The notes: a model not told the origin generated them from the letters alone. DNA of 64,000 nt from Halichoerus grypus (GCF_964656455.1 NC_135716.1:104502389-104566388), one strand, 5' to 3'. Shown: positions 33,520 through 46,429, counted from the stretch's first letter. Numbers and translations: made by a program.

Positions 33520-33880
33520 CTTTGAAAACATTTTTAAACCACTTTATTAGGGCATGACTGACATCCAAAAAGCTGTGCAGATTTAATGTATACAACTTGA
33601 TGGGTTTGGAAGTAAGTACACCTCCATGAAACCACTACCACGATCTAGGCCATAAACTTATCCATCACCTCCAAAAATTTCCTCCCATCCTCTTATAATA
33701 ATTGTCATCAATATTATTTTGTGGCAAAAGCACTTAAGCTAAGATCTACCCTCTTAGCAAATTAGCCAAAGAGTACAAAGTTTCAGTTATATGAGTACAT
33801 CCTAGAGATCTACTGTACAGCATAGAGCTTATAGTTAATAATCACATATTGTACTATTCTTAACATTTTGAGGAAAATAA
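33520..33880. mobile_element. Old L1 3' fragments, rearranged
   Basis: CCACTTTATTAGGGCATGACTGACATCC and GAAACCACTACCACGATCTAGG are old L1 3' UTR text. The following AAGCACTTAAGCTAAGATCTACCCTCTTAGCAAATT is antisense to the usual order, while ATCTACTGTACAGCATAGAGC and TATAGTTAATAATCACATATTGTA are sense. Two pieces with an inversion are likely. Confidence 0.6.
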
Positions 33881-35944
33881 ATCCCAATAAGGAGTCCTGG
33901 AGCTGACTGAAGGTGAGCATTTAGTGTAACTTTGCCCAATGTAGAAGGAGAGGACCAATATCCTGCGACATCTGAGCACGCTATTCGTCTCAGCTTTAAG
34001 TCCCAGCATCGGTTGCCTCAAAATTTGGTGTCCAAAGCCCTTCTTGCTCCTCTATGGTACACCTGGTCCATTCTTTGAGACCAGCTTAAATCCTTTTGGA
34101 AGGGAGCCATAATATAAATAAACAAAATACATTTGATAGACCATTACCCCTGAATCTGAAGTTTAATGTCAATGTAAAATTTGCAGCTGGAGTCATTTCT
34201 ACAGTTACTACCCTGAACTCATTTTTCACTAGCAGACCACCTTTCAAAACAGCTTCGGTCCACTTGATTTGAACCAAAGGAGAAATAGCGAGTGGTGACG
34301 TGAATCATCCCTATTTTGGTGGCCTGCTGGCTAAAGCAAGGTCTGGTGAGTGAAAAGGTCAGTTAACTTATGTTTGTCCGTTTAAAACCAGTTCCAAATA
34401 ATTGTATGCTGCCTTAAAAGTAGTCTTTCGATAGAAGTTTCTACTTGTCCTCACCGAAAAAGTTTAAAATTCCCTAGAAAAGCTGTTTTTCTCTTTCTCG
34501 ATATGATTATCATAATTCAATCCATAGAGAAGGAACGGGTGGGAATATATTAACATTTCAATCCAGCTCAAAATAACTTAATACAATTATTTTCTACTTT
34601 CTGTGCCACGGGTGCCCCTACTGTGTGAGCTATGGGTAAATAAGGGAGTTTTTATCTTAGCTGTAAATTCGATCTTGCCATAATTGGAAATTTTCCTAAT
34701 TAATCTTCAGACGAGACAGGCAGTGACCGAATTTTTGCTTTGCTGTGTGTTGCGGAGAGGACTGCAAGGCTTCTGCAGGCACCGTTAACTCTGCCTTCAA
34801 AGGGCACTTTGGGAAAGAGCACAGACTTCGTCTAGAACATGAACCACCACAGAGTACCCTTCAGCTGACAGGCCAACAACTGGTTTAAGCAGAAACTTTT
34901 TAATATATTGATGGCTTAACAAATATCACAAAGGAAAGCATACGAGTGCGAACAATTTTGAAAATACATTTCTGTGGCTTATCTTTGGTAAACTCGTGTT
35001 CCTGCTGTTGGCTGCACTGCAGTTGAATATAGGTATTGGGTAGCCGCTCCGGGTGTGTCTGGAGGTTTATAAATCAATTGACATCGACAACAAAATCATG
35101 TGAACTCCATGACGGCTAGGTGAGAAATTTGTTGGAACTAATTAACTGATTCGTTTTACTATTTTTTTTTTGCATAAGAACTAAATCTGAAGAAGAGGAT
35201 TCTCAGCCCTTCTACCCAGGTTCATGAATTCATAAGAACTCTTCTTCCCTGAGATGTGGTCCCATGACAACCTCCGTACCCCAACTGTCTCATGCAGTGT
35301 TGTGAGAACTGCTAATTGGCAGATTTTCAACTCAAGAAGTGAAACTACCTTCCCACTCACATCCTTTCCTATGTGTTCTGAAAAAAAAAAAAAAAATTGA
35401 AAGACAAAAGAGAAGGGCAAAACCTCAGAAACATCATAACCCAGAGAGATCCAGTTTAATGCATAAAATATCTTCAATAAATAGTGCAGCTTCTTCTTCT
35501 CAAGCTGGCTCTTCAGGGCATAGATCCAAGTGGTGAGGTTTGTTCCATCTGATTTATTTCTATAATTTCTCCTTAAGAAAAATGGCCATTTTTCTCAAAA
35601 GGCACTGATGACCAGTATATCATCCAGTAGTCATAAATGACTAAGCAGGACCCAAAACTCTGATCACAATCAGTGTTTTATTAACAGAAAGGAAAATTAG
35701 AAAGACAGCAAGAGCCTGACATTATCTGACTTTTGTGAAAGGCAAAGGATAAGATTTCTTTGTGCTCATTGTCATATACTTCAAAAAATGGCCACAACCT
35801 GGAAAGTCAATAAAAGATAAACTAAAAATCCAGAATGGAGAGCTTGAGACACTTGAAAGGCACCAACCAGATCGGATCAAATAGAAAATTACAAAGAGAC
35901 TTCAGTACATTGATAACTCAAAATCCAAATTATAAAAGTCAGGG
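33881..35944. other. Intergenic, downstream of CDC14A, repeat-poor
   Basis: I see no SINE, L1 or gene here. An A15 run lies at about 35382-35396. The lack of young repeats over 2 kb next to the CDC14A 3' end could reflect conserved non-coding DNA or a longer 3' UTR. Confidence 0.4.
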
Positions 35945-36136
35945 AAAACATAAATTGCATAAAACTTTTATTATTAATTAGCAGTGCATTCTTCTACACT
36001 TTAAAATAGAACAAAATATCTTTTGGAAGGTAAACTATTCATAACAAAATACATGTCAACAATTTTTATTTTTGGAGTAGAATTACTTTGCTATATACTT
36101 TCTATATTATATACATACACTTCTTGGTTTGTCTAA

Positions 36137-36183
36137 GTATCTACATGTGTACAAATAATTTTAAGACATACACATGTAGATAC
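36137..36183. repeat. Perfect 15-bp inverted repeat in the CDC14A 3' UTR
   Basis: The left arm GTATCTACATGTGTA (36137-36151) is the exact reverse complement of TACACATGTAGATAC (36169-36183), with a 17-base loop. In CDC14A mRNA this would fold into a stable stem-loop. Confidence 0.85.
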
Positions 36184-36972
36184 ACATGACTAATATACAC
36201 ACATAATTATGGAAAATTTATAGTAGTCAATTTTACAATCATTTTAATAGCTGCACACAAATTAGTGTTCACAGAACTAAAACTGTCAACATGGTTCCCT
36301 TTTCCCCACTTCTCGAACATCGTCTGAATTACTTTTCACTGATAAATTTTAAAAATACTATCATCTTCCTATACAACTAACCAATCTTTTTTTTTTTTTT
36401 CACAACTCATAATAAAATATTTTATTCTTTTGGCTTTAGAAAAGGCATACAATTTAATTCCACTTATTTTAATTTTTGACTCCTAAAACATAACAATTCA
36501 TTTTTTCCCATCAGCTTTAGTGCAATTATTTGGTACTGCAGTTACTGAAGTTTAAGTCATGAACCTGAGCCAGTAATTCAAATGCCTTTTTAAAATGGAA
36601 AACACCAACGCGCTGTTTTGCTGAAGCATGTGTAACAGCCTCAAGGTACCCCCTCCTAATAAATAGATTATAAAGAACTCAGTGGTGGCGAGCAGAGCAC
36701 TTCATACGGATCCATTTAACTGGGTGAGGAGTCCGTTCTAAGGCAGCATGGAAAACAATCAGCATCAAAGGCTCCCCAACTGCCCAGAGAAATGAAGCCT
36801 CCGGGCTTCTGAGGCCGAAACACAAGATTACACTTAGTAAATGGGCTGTGAGTACCTATAAGGAGTCCCTTGGTTCTCATGTCGGGCTTCTGATACCCTA
36901 GCTTGTGTGTTAGGTGTTTGTCATCTGTTTCAAACATATCTCCTTTGATACAGAGAACTACTTAGCAGCATC

Positions 36973-36992
36973 TTTTTTTTTTTTTTTTTTTT
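36973..36992. repeat. Run of 20 T (A20 in CDC14A mRNA)
   Basis: An uninterrupted T20 on the plus strand inside the proposed 3' UTR. In the transcript it is a genomic A20. Confidence 0.9.
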
Positions 36993-37946
36993 CCAGTTTT
37001 CTCTCTTCATTGATTTAAAACGGGTGCCGGACCATGTGTGGTTACAGCCGACGACCTCGTACCAAACGCAGAATGTCCTAACTGGGGTCAGGGCTCTTGT
37101 GAGAGGAGGAAAGAAATAAAGGCATTTGGAATGTTGAATCATTTCACTTAGAGAAAAGCTGTGTTTTCAGGAGAAACATTCAGTGAATTCTGATCTCCAA
37201 CTGGATGTTAAATTGTGTTAAAGCCCCACAAGGATGCAAAATGAAATGGCTGGCAACAAAAACAAAGGGAAAGGAAATGGTCTAAAGAAGCCATATTAAC
37301 CGATCATCCTCCTCTCACCAGAGATCAGCTTGGATAAACTCATCATATTCGACTGACTTCCCAAAAGAATGAACTGATGTGCCACGTTCACAGTGGGAAC
37401 ATAAAAATCACTTTCTAAAAACTCTCTCCCTTATTTTTTCTTCCTAAAGAGGAATTATGTATTCATTGTAGACAAAACCATACTAAACAAATTCAAAATA
37501 CAAATTTTTGGTAGCAAACAGCAAGAAAAATCTAAGTCAAAATATAGTCTAGTTTTTACATAATTTTATATATTTATAAATTTATCAAAATAGTCTCTTA
37601 AAGTTCACAATACATACATAATGTAACACTGTACATGTAAATGTAATAACAAATGTATTACCGAAATACATTAAAAATAACCTTTCGAGATACCAAATTC
37701 AACATTAAAACTGTCTTAAAAAGTGTTAACAGCTCCATAAACCCAGTTTCAGTGCATTTAGAGTAGTCATTAGCCAGAGTTTTCTGGTTTCAAGTCTCTT
37801 GAAGGTCTTATGTTAGTGCTTTCCTTAATTTAAGGTAAGAAGGCAGAAAGACTCCTCCGGCAATCAGCTGCTCTCTCTCTACATTGCTCAGGCAGACGAA
37901 GACCTTGTGTCTAAGAGTGGAGTGCTTTCACTGGAGTGGCGGGGCC

Positions 37947-37976
37947 TTAGTAATGAACATATTCAGACTGAAGGGA
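37947..37976 (-). CDS. CDC14A: CDC14A last coding exon (SLQSEYVHY, stop)
   Basis: A CCCCCACACAG acceptor at 37977 onward is followed by nine codons, SLQSEYVHY, and TAA at 37947-37949. This is exactly the C-terminus of the canonical 594-residue human CDC14A, and the phase 0 entry matches the SIP/ end of the exon at 56352. The exon continues as 3' UTR. Confidence 0.95.
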   Translation of the reverse strand, partial: SLQSEYVHY

Positions 37977-38699
37977 CTGTGTGGGGGAGAGACAGAAACC
38001 CAGGTTAAAGTCCATCACATACAAAACTGGTAGTACATCCTGCAGCTTCCTCCTTCAACACAAGGCAGTTTGCGTCTATAATATAAAAGATCAATGAAAT
38101 AAACTAAGAAGAAAATAGAAAAGGATGAAAAAAAAACAAAGCATTTGCTAAGAATAAGATACTCGATAATGTGACGTGATTGCAAGAAAACCGTATTTTA
38201 AAAGGCTTACGATTTATTCGTAGCAGTTAAAAAGTAAGTGCTATTTGCAAATTGGCAGGTGGCACCAAACTCACTTCTAAGCTTTTGTGCAATAATACTG
38301 AGTTTGACTCAAAAATATTAAACGACATCTGTAACTAAATTGAAATTTATTAGAATATACTTTAAGATTATACATACTTTATTGAATCTAATGCATAACA
38401 AACAGTGCTTCTAAAGCAGTAGAATTAGCCGTCATTTAAATAAATTCCTTAAGAATGCTTGAATTTAATAAATAGCTTACAAATCCTTTCCATTTAGGGG
38501 GACACAGAGCACTACCAGCTTTGAAATGTAAGCTTAAGACCCAAAAGTACTTGTGCAGAAGAATCTTGCAGTCATAACATAATAAATAGTGGGCAGCTTT
38601 TGAGAAAAGTAAACAATGCAAATCCCTCCCACATCATATTAGATAATCACATATAAAAGGAACATGATGGGGATATGTAATCAAGAATGCACTGATAAT

Positions 38700-38899
38700 C
38701 GGGGTGCCTGGGTGGCTCAGTTGTTAAGCATCTGCCTTCGGCTCAGGTCATGATCCCAGGGTCCTGGGATCGAGCCCCACATCGGGATCCCTGCTCAGTG
38801 GGAAGCCTGCTTCTCCCTCTCCCGCTCCCCCTGCTTGTGTTCCCTCTCTCACTGTGTCTCTCTCTGTCAAATAAATAAATAAAATCTTAAAAAAAAAAA
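38700..38899 (+). mobile_element. CanSINE, young, antisense in the last CDC14A intron
   Basis: Full-length copy with an exact 17-base target-site duplication, AAGAATGCACTGATAAT (38683-38699 and 38900-38916), and a pure A tail. It lies about 720 bases before the last CDC14A exon in transcript order. Confidence 0.96.
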
Positions 38900-39269
38900 A
38901 AGAATGCACTGATAATAGATATTAACCAGGAAAAGATAAAGATAGGTCGAAAAAATTTGCCAGATACTTATTTTTGAGAAGCAAAAAACAACTAAAAAGA
39001 AGGAACACAAATCAGTCTGAATATTAACAAATTCTTTTGTACAATTCTTCTAATCTAACACCTTAAACAACAGAGTTTACTTGATTTGCTACCAAATGTC
39101 CTTTTCTCCTCCCCCAATAATTCTTTTTCAAACTGATCTGCAGCATGGTATTCATAGGTCTTCTTAATTCTGAGACGAGTCCATTTTGTTGATGGTAGGC
39201 ATATCAGTAAAAAGAATCTGTCTGTTGGGCAAATCATCTACAAAAGGATTCAAACTCTCTTTGTTCATT

Positions 39270-39720
39270 CTCATTGCTTCACAATCCCTGTGAATTTTAT
39301 ACCCTATGGACAGCCATTTACTAAGTATCTATCAACGCTGTGAGTCAAAAAGTTACCAGCCTGCCCTCAAACGGCAAAAGCCCACACTGTCACACAAACA
39401 TAAAGTGAAAAGGCAAAGGTGTCCACGTTCAATAATGTGTGTAGGGTGAGAGTAACACTGTACACAAGCAAAGCATGAGGCAAAGAGTGGGAAGGGAAGG
39501 CTCAGGGAGAAGAGTGGTTCCCGAGCCTGCAAGTTTCCAAGAAGAGGTGAAATGTGAAGAGGGAGAATGGAAATGTTAGGAAGAATGAAAAAGGTTGTCC
39601 AGTTGACTTTCTCACCACAGAATGTGGTTTATGCTAAGCCTTCAGAACAGGGGAGACGATCAAGAAGTAGGGCACTATCATATAAGTGTACCTGAACTCA
39701 CGGAGAGCCTAAGAGGTAAG
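39270..39720 (-). repeat. L2 fragment (antisense)
   Basis: CATTTACTAAGTATCTATCAACG, CCTGCCCTCAAACGGCAAAAGC and GGAAGGGAAGGCTCAGGGAG follow antisense L2 order. Confidence 0.45.
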
Positions 39721-41139
39721 ACTGAGAAAGTCCAGTGAAACTGGTCTACTGCCTTGAAGTCCACGTACATTTAACGTGTAGGCCCATCAGTTGCCATCCT
39801 AACAATTAGAGCTTCACAGTGGACTATGACTCTTCTAGCTGCTTTTTCCCAGTTTCTTCTGAAGTCTAGCAAGTAGGCAGGGAGGGCAGGGCCATAAGAT
39901 CTCCCCAGCGGCAAGACTGCGAAGCATGCATGCCATCATAGGATGCTTTCATAGGAATAGTTAAATATTGCTTTTGTTCCAATTAGAAAAGTTATTCGTG
40001 TTTCCACTAACAGAAATTATGTAGCTCCTCAGATTGCTGTTAATTCAGAACAGAGTTGTTTTTGCAAGCACTCCTAAAGTTCCAATAATTCTCAATAGAC
40101 GGAGATAGAGCAAATGAACAGACACCAGGCAAGTGGCCTTTGCTAAACTTTCTTCCAGGTAAAGTATTTTTAATATGCATCAATATATAGGGGGTAAATA
40201 TGTGTAGGTACTTATCTTTATTTATTTTATGGAATCACGATGCTCCTGGAAAACTAATGGAAAACATTAGTCTAGAATAATTTTAGGGATGTCTATCATT
40301 CATATGAAGTATATATTCGTATTTGCCTTCTGGCAGAAGACTTTCCTTACACACAGCAGAGGTCGTAAACTCTAGCTGCTGTTTAATCCAACCTACAGAT
40401 AGAGTTTAGCACAATCCCTACTGCCTTCCTTTGCCATCCACCCAGTGTGCTCGCTTAATGTTGCCTAGCTGGCTCTGGGTCCTCCGTAAACAAATAAAGA
40501 GATGATTTGGCTGAAGAATGGACCTTCTGTCATGCTGGTTAATTAATTCAACAAATAATTACTAAACAGCAATAGTATACATTGGCACTGGGGGATAAAA
40601 TAAGATACCAAAGTTCGTCCATGATTTCTTTATGTGGTATAAAGAACGTTAAAGGAAATAATAGATCAGTAAAAAGGGCTTAACAAATTATTCTGACATC
40701 AGCGTTTGGTAACAAATTAACTCCCTTTCATTTTCAATCTAAAACAAAAATCTTAATGGAAGTGGACTTCGGGAAGAAAGAGAATTGTTAAAGACTAGGA
40801 GACATATTTAGTAGAAAAAAACATAACTAATATTTCAAGGCCTTTTCACTGGGGAAGCAATCATGTGGGATGAAAGTGACATTTAGATTCCATATGCTTC
40901 CATGATGGGGCTGTACCAAGGGCCTCTGGTACCTGTATCCTAAAGTTACTAATAAATATCCCAGAAAACATAATAACCATTATTAGCATTGCCAAATTTT
41001 AATAGCAAAGATGCAAATGTATTTGTACTCCATAAACAATATCATTCTTGCTATTGATTTTGTTATTCAGAAAACAGATTCAAGTACCACGATCCGGAAT
41101 TCTTAATAAATTAGATATATGACTGGAGAGGTCAATTAT

Positions 41140-41350
41140 TCTGTGATAGATACTTATTGAGCACTTCTATATACCAGGCACAGTTCTAAACATTTTATAT
41201 GTATTAACTCATTAAATGCTCCAGGCAACTCATTTTACAGATGAGGAGATTGAGGCACGGAGCGGTGAAGTACTTTGCCCAAGGTCACACAACGAGAAGG
41301 TCATGGAGCTCAGCAGTCTGGCTTAAAGCCCAAACCCTTAGCCACCATCG
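41140..41350 (-). repeat. MIR SINE
   Basis: Well preserved antisense MIR: TACTTATTGAGCACTTCTATATACCAGGCACAG, TTTTACAGATGAGGAGATTGAGGC and CTTTGCCCAAGGTCACACAACG. Confidence 0.9.
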
Positions 41351-43459
41351 TATAAGGCCGCAAGACGCTTCTAGCTTTTGTCCTGTGATCACTGCATAGT
41401 CAACTAGACATTGTCTATCACTCTAACACAGACAAATAATAACTGGAAGCAGGGTATGATCCTGAGTGAGAAAAGAAATATTAAATTACAAAAAGAGAAA
41501 GCAGTATTTATTATACTATAAAGGAGACACAGACATTTTAAAATGAAAAATCCTTTTAGGACTGAATCAAAGTAATTTTCAGGAATATGCTAAAAAAAAT
41601 TTTTCCTTATAAGAATACCCACGCTTAAGTACTCTGATTAAAGTTTTAATTCTGCTTGGCCAATGTTTATCACTACCATAAGAATTAATACCTAATGCAC
41701 CTGAAATTTTTACAAAAATTCAAGAATTACAATGGATATGATTACAAAGGAAGTGGCACCTGAGGTGTAAATATTATTTTACAAGGTAGTGCTTATTTAT
41801 ATATATATAATTTCTCAAACAGAATATTCAAGTTCCTGAGCCAGTAAGTTCAACAGGGTTATAGTGAGCTAAGACCAGACCAAGTTTCTCATGAATATAT
41901 GGTGTTTTTATAGTGTGAATACCATAAAACTAATAATACAGCAATATTCAGCCTGCAAAATAAGGATAAAATTACTTTACACTTGCAGCCCCCAAAATTT
42001 TTATGTCAAAATATAAGCTTCCATCAAGAAGTCTTGTTCCCTGAAAGCAGTTAGATTTGACATAAAACAAAGTGTTAGGTAAGGAGATCAAGACAATTTG
42101 TTCTGTTCTGGAAATTTGCTACTAATCTGTTTTGGCAGATGTAGGTAGTGACTTTAAAAATTTAGCTATTCTGGAGGTGTTTCTTTTTTAAACAGCCCAG
42201 TTACCTAATCATGGTAGAAAAATGTCTAATAATTATAGATATAAATACTGTTAAGATGGTTAATAAATACAATTATACATTGACTATCAAAAACAGCAAG
42301 CTGTAAAGAATAATGAAAAATTTAGGTCTTTGCCAGCAAATGAATGAAATGACGTCTTAATGTTCAAATAACTTAGACCAAAGGCCTTATGACCTGGAAT
42401 GTTAAGTTTCCTACTCAGTCAAAATCCTGACTCACAATCACCATGTGCTTTTGCCACACTGACTTTTTGTCTCCTGCATTTCCCCATCTAGCCAAGTCCC
42501 TTAAGGAAGAAAAAGCAGTCTACTTAGCTACCCTTGGTGTGAGTTCTAACTACAGAGGCAAAAAGCACCTTAAAAAGTGGTTTGTTTTCATGGCATAGAT
42601 AATTAAAAGAAAAAAATACGTTTGGTAATATGGTATCCTATTTTATATATAACTCCAGTATTGAATTTTAATGAACAAACGGGGAAAAAATAAACACTGA
42701 GGAATAATAAGTTTATCTATAATTGGCTCTATACTCTGGGGTCTTTTAGGACTTTGCGATAAAGAGTTTCCAGTTTTTGTATTGCTTGTAAGTTACAAGC
42801 ACACAAAATGTGTGCATTGATTCCCATTTCCACAAATGTGGTTTCAGAATACTGAAAGTTTTTGCCTTTGCTAACATAGTTATACTTCTCCAGTAACACT
42901 AGTAGAGAAACATAGCTGGAGAAGGTTTTATTGGCATCATATTAACACAAAAAGGCTAAGGTTTTTTGATAAAATCAGCTTTGAAGGAGGTGTAAACATT
43001 TTTCTATAGTGTTCTCAAAGCATTACAGGGACCCCAAGATTTAACAAGCCAATTTCAGTTAATTAAAATGCTATATAAAATATTCTTCCACCTTCCTACC
43101 TAACTTTTAATAGATTCTTTTTTTCTGAGTGAACTTAATCTGTGCTTTTCAACAATCACAAAAAGCTCAATTGTTAGATGACAGATTGTTGTTGACACTC
43201 TACTTGACTCAGCCAACCATTTGTGTTTCCAGTTCATTTGAACGCCAAAATTGTATCGATGCAAGCTCGGTTAACATGTATTGTCTCTTATTTTAGTAAA
43301 GCCACATTTCTAGAAGAGAAAAAAAAACACATCTCAGATGACTGTATATTAAAGCTAAAGCTGAAAATCTGTTTTCTGTTTTGTAAGTGCTTCCTGTGAT
43401 AATGGGCTCCTAAGCACTGTAGCTCTTCGCTTCGCATTCATGGTCCTAGATATATTATT

Positions 43460-44600
43460 CAATTTTTAGTTCAATAAATATTTATTAGGCACTCACTATA
43501 CTTTGGAGCCTGAGACAACAAAGATGCCTCCAAGAAGCTTACAAGCCAGCAGAGGGAAGAGAGAATCACATACAGCTTAAGTAGAATATGAGAGCAATGA
43601 GAAGGTGGCAGGGGGCATGTGAACAAAGTGCCACCAGAGTCGAGAAGGATGGGTCACAAATGCTGCATCAAAAAGATAATTGTGGAGCCAGGCCAAGAAT
43701 GATAAAACCACGCAGAGACGAGGAAAAGCAGAGCATGTGCTAGGGTTCAGGCACGAGGCAGGCACTCCTGCAGAGTGCCCGTCAGCATGCCGGGCGGAGA
43801 TGCTGGAGAGACATGGGGGTGGGGGGTGGGGGGAGGCACACGGTCTGTCGGGGAAGGGCCCCGAGTGGCAAGCCACGGGATCCAGACGGGACCCCACAGG
43901 CGCAGCAGAGACAACGAATAATTCGGAACATAGGAACGGTTTAATCTGCTGTGTCTTACAAATCTAACACTGGCAGCAGTATAGACAAAAGATTAAAGTC
44001 GAGAGACACTTAAGGCAGGAAGAAAATTTAAAGGGCTATTCCCACAGTCCATGAAGACCTCAATTAGGGCAACAGTGATGAGAATGGAAGAACAAAAACC
44101 AGACATCTCAGAGGAATGGCTGATAGGACCGAGTGGCTGGATGTGCAGGTGGAAAGGCAGGAGTAGTGTCAAAGAGGATTCCAGATTTCTAGCTTGGATG
44201 ACAGTTACTAAGGCAGGAGATGAAAGGAGGAGCAGGCGACTGAAGGAGCGTGTATTCTGTCCCAGGTAATGCCCATAAAAAGTTAGACATGTAGATCCAA
44301 TGCCCACGAGATGCTTACCCAGACACCGAAGTAGGCCAAGGTCAGAGCCTTGGGACAAATCATGAAGGGGCGGGCAGAGGAAGACACACAGGTAACAGTT
44401 TAAAGGGGAGGGAGGAAAATAAATGGGAAAAGAGCATTCTAAAACACAAAGGAGACAAAAAATAATAGACAAAATGTTGGCTAACATTGTCAAATGCTGC
44501 AGAAAGACTAAGAAGGAGGAGATCGTCTGATCTGGCCTTAAAGAAGTCAAGGGCAGCCTGTGGGAGACTCTCACCGGAATGGGGGGGTCACCTCTCTTGC
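43460..44600 (-). repeat. L2 fragments (antisense)
   Basis: TTCAATAAATATTTATTAGGCACTCACTATACTTTGG, then AAAGCAGAGCATGTGCTAGGG and CATGCCGGGCGGAGATGCTGG, then AAAGAGGATTCCAGATTTCTAGCTTGG, lie in the order of antisense L2. The 193-codon minus-strand open frame at 43993-44574 falls inside this repeat, partly as L2 text, and is not a gene. Confidence 0.65.
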
Positions 44601-44630
44601 CCCAAGTTTGGCCATAAAGGAGACATTGTG

Positions 44631-44821
44631 GGCATCTGGGTGGCTCAGTCAGTTAAGCATCTGTCTTTGGCTCAGGGCTTAATCCCAGGGTGCTGGGATG
44701 GAGTCCCATGTGGCGCTCCCTGCTCAGTGGGGAGCCTGCTTCTCCCTCTCCCTCTGCCCCTCCCCCTGCTTGTGCTCTCTAGCTCTCTGTCAAATAAATA
44801 AATAAAATCTTATTTAAAAAA
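44631..44821 (+). mobile_element. CanSINE
   Basis: Exact 15-base target-site duplication AAAGGAGACATTGTG at 44616-44630 and 44822-44836. The head is GGCATCTGGGTGGCTCAGTCAG. Confidence 0.95.
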
Positions 44822-45699
44822 AAAGGAGACATTGTGAGAAGTGACAGGACTGAGGGAAGTGATTGGCAAGACCACTCTGACCAATTCGGATGTACCTGTT
44901 TGCAGGTGAGGAGACAGGCAAATGGAGGGTAAGAGACTGAAGACATAAAGGAGGAAGGAGCTGGATGGGGAAACTCCCTAGAACTGTTCAGGAAGAACAG
45001 TACAGGTGAGTGGAGTTACCATGGGAAAATAGTAATGATTCTTGTAATCTAAAAGGGAAGAAAAAAAAAAAGGACAAGTCAGATGTAGGTACACTTTGAG
45101 GTAGAGAAGAGGACAGTTAAGGGAAATCACTCCTGATAAATTCTAGGTTTTCGGTGGGACTCAAGGCAAAGTCAACCAGCCCTGGAGGCTGGAGAGGCTG
45201 TGTTGACAAGAATGTTAGGAAGTTTTGGAATAGCCGGTCTGAGGAAGAGCATGGGAGCCAAAATGGGATAACTAAAGTATTTATGAGCACTGAAGGGCCA
45301 GGTATTAGAACTTCATTTGAAATGGAGTCAACTGACAGCCAGGTGATGACATTTTCACCAATAGTGCTTAGAAAGAGAGAGACTCAGAACAGACAAGAAA
45401 TGGTCGAATTGATCTTATTTTGGAGGCTAGCAATCCAGTGGCTACAGAAAGAAGACCCAAGTGTAACAGAGAATGTAGGAAAGAGAAAGCAGAAAGGACT
45501 CTGTGGATCAGAGAAGGCAGAGAATGGAGAGGGCTGGGGAGGCAGGTAGGGATCATAGAGAGGCCATGGGGAAGGGTTAGTAGGTGGACTAACTGTATGA
45601 AAGGAGCCTCACAGGATTCAAGATATCAGAAACAATGCACTGAGTGACAAAAAGGTCAATGAAATGGATTTCCAAGTGAATAAAAATAAAGATCACCCA

Positions 45700-45880
45700 A
45701 GTTAAGAAAGTTTAAAATAGAGTAGCTGTGAGACTTTGGCCAACTCACTGCCTCTCTGAATCTTGATATCCTCATCTGGAAATTGTGGACTAAATCCATA
45801 AGATAATGTATATATGAAGCACCTAGTCCGATGTCTGGCACACTGGAGGTAGTCACTAAGTCACTGATGATGATGAGCAC
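45700..45880 (+). repeat. MIR SINE
   Basis: GTGAGACTTTGGCCAACTCACTGCCTCTCTGAATC, CCTCATCTGGAAATTGTGG and GTCTGGCACACTGGAGGTAGTCACTAA are sense MIR. Confidence 0.8.
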
Positions 45881-46214
45881 CACGATTAGGAAAATGTTAC
45901 AGAGAATGTTGGCAGTAGCCTGGTAGCTACAAAGTAAAGCAAAAGTCAAGGAATGAAGGTAAGTAAATGGCAGTGATGGGGACAAAAGGAGCAGCAGATC
46001 ACTGGGTGGAGTTTCCAAAGGAGAGGAGAGTCCAAAAGCAGTGTTTAAAACGTCAGAACACAGTGTTTACCTCTTACCTGTAAAGATTTGGAAGTTACCA
46101 GAGAGAAAGCAATTTGCATTTAAGGGGTGAATAAGGGGAATTAGGCTGGAATAGGTCAGCCTTATTTTGTTCACTTTCAAATAGACACGTTTTAATTTTC
46201 TCTTTTAGTTTACT

Positions 46215-46416
46215 GCTTGCGATGGTCTTAACGTTTGTGTTCCCCACTACCTCCAAATTTATGTGTTGAAACCCTAACCTGCAATATGATGGTATTAGGA
46301 GGGAGCCTTTGGGAGACAATTAGGTCATAAGAATGGGGACTCCATGAATGGGATCAGTTTTCCTATAACTGGGGCCCAGAGCTCTCTCTCACCTTCACAC
46401 AACCATGTGAGGATAG
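46215..46416 (+). mobile_element. MaLR LTR fragment, cut off by SINEs
   Basis: AACGTTTGTGTTCCCCACTACC, ATGTGTTGAAACCCTAACCTGCAATATGATGGTATT and GGAGGGAGCCTTTGGGAGACAATTAGGTCAT are the 5' half of a MaLR LTR. Two CanSINEs follow at once; no 3' half is apparent beyond them. Confidence 0.65.
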
Positions 46417-46429
46417 AATGTGTGGGAGA

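Larger units (their letters stand above)
35945..37946 (-). other. CDC14A: CDC14A 3' UTR (end estimated)
   Basis: About 2 kb of AT-rich, SINE-free sequence follows the TAA. On the minus strand an AATAATAAAA cluster at about 35966-35974 is followed by a T/G-rich stretch, a reasonable poly(A) site; other AATAAA motifs occur near 36420 and could serve shorter forms. The UTR contains a genome-encoded run of 20 A and a perfect 15-bp hairpin. The end is an estimate. Confidence 0.55.

Noticed and set aside
36982..37142. Possible processed pseudogene ending in the A20 run
   Set aside because: No parent protein recognised and no target-site duplication; the A-run fits a simple homopolymer in the 3' UTR.
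43993..44574. 193-codon minus-strand frame
   Set aside because: Overlaps antisense L2 text inside the CDC14A intron; not an exon in either orientation.
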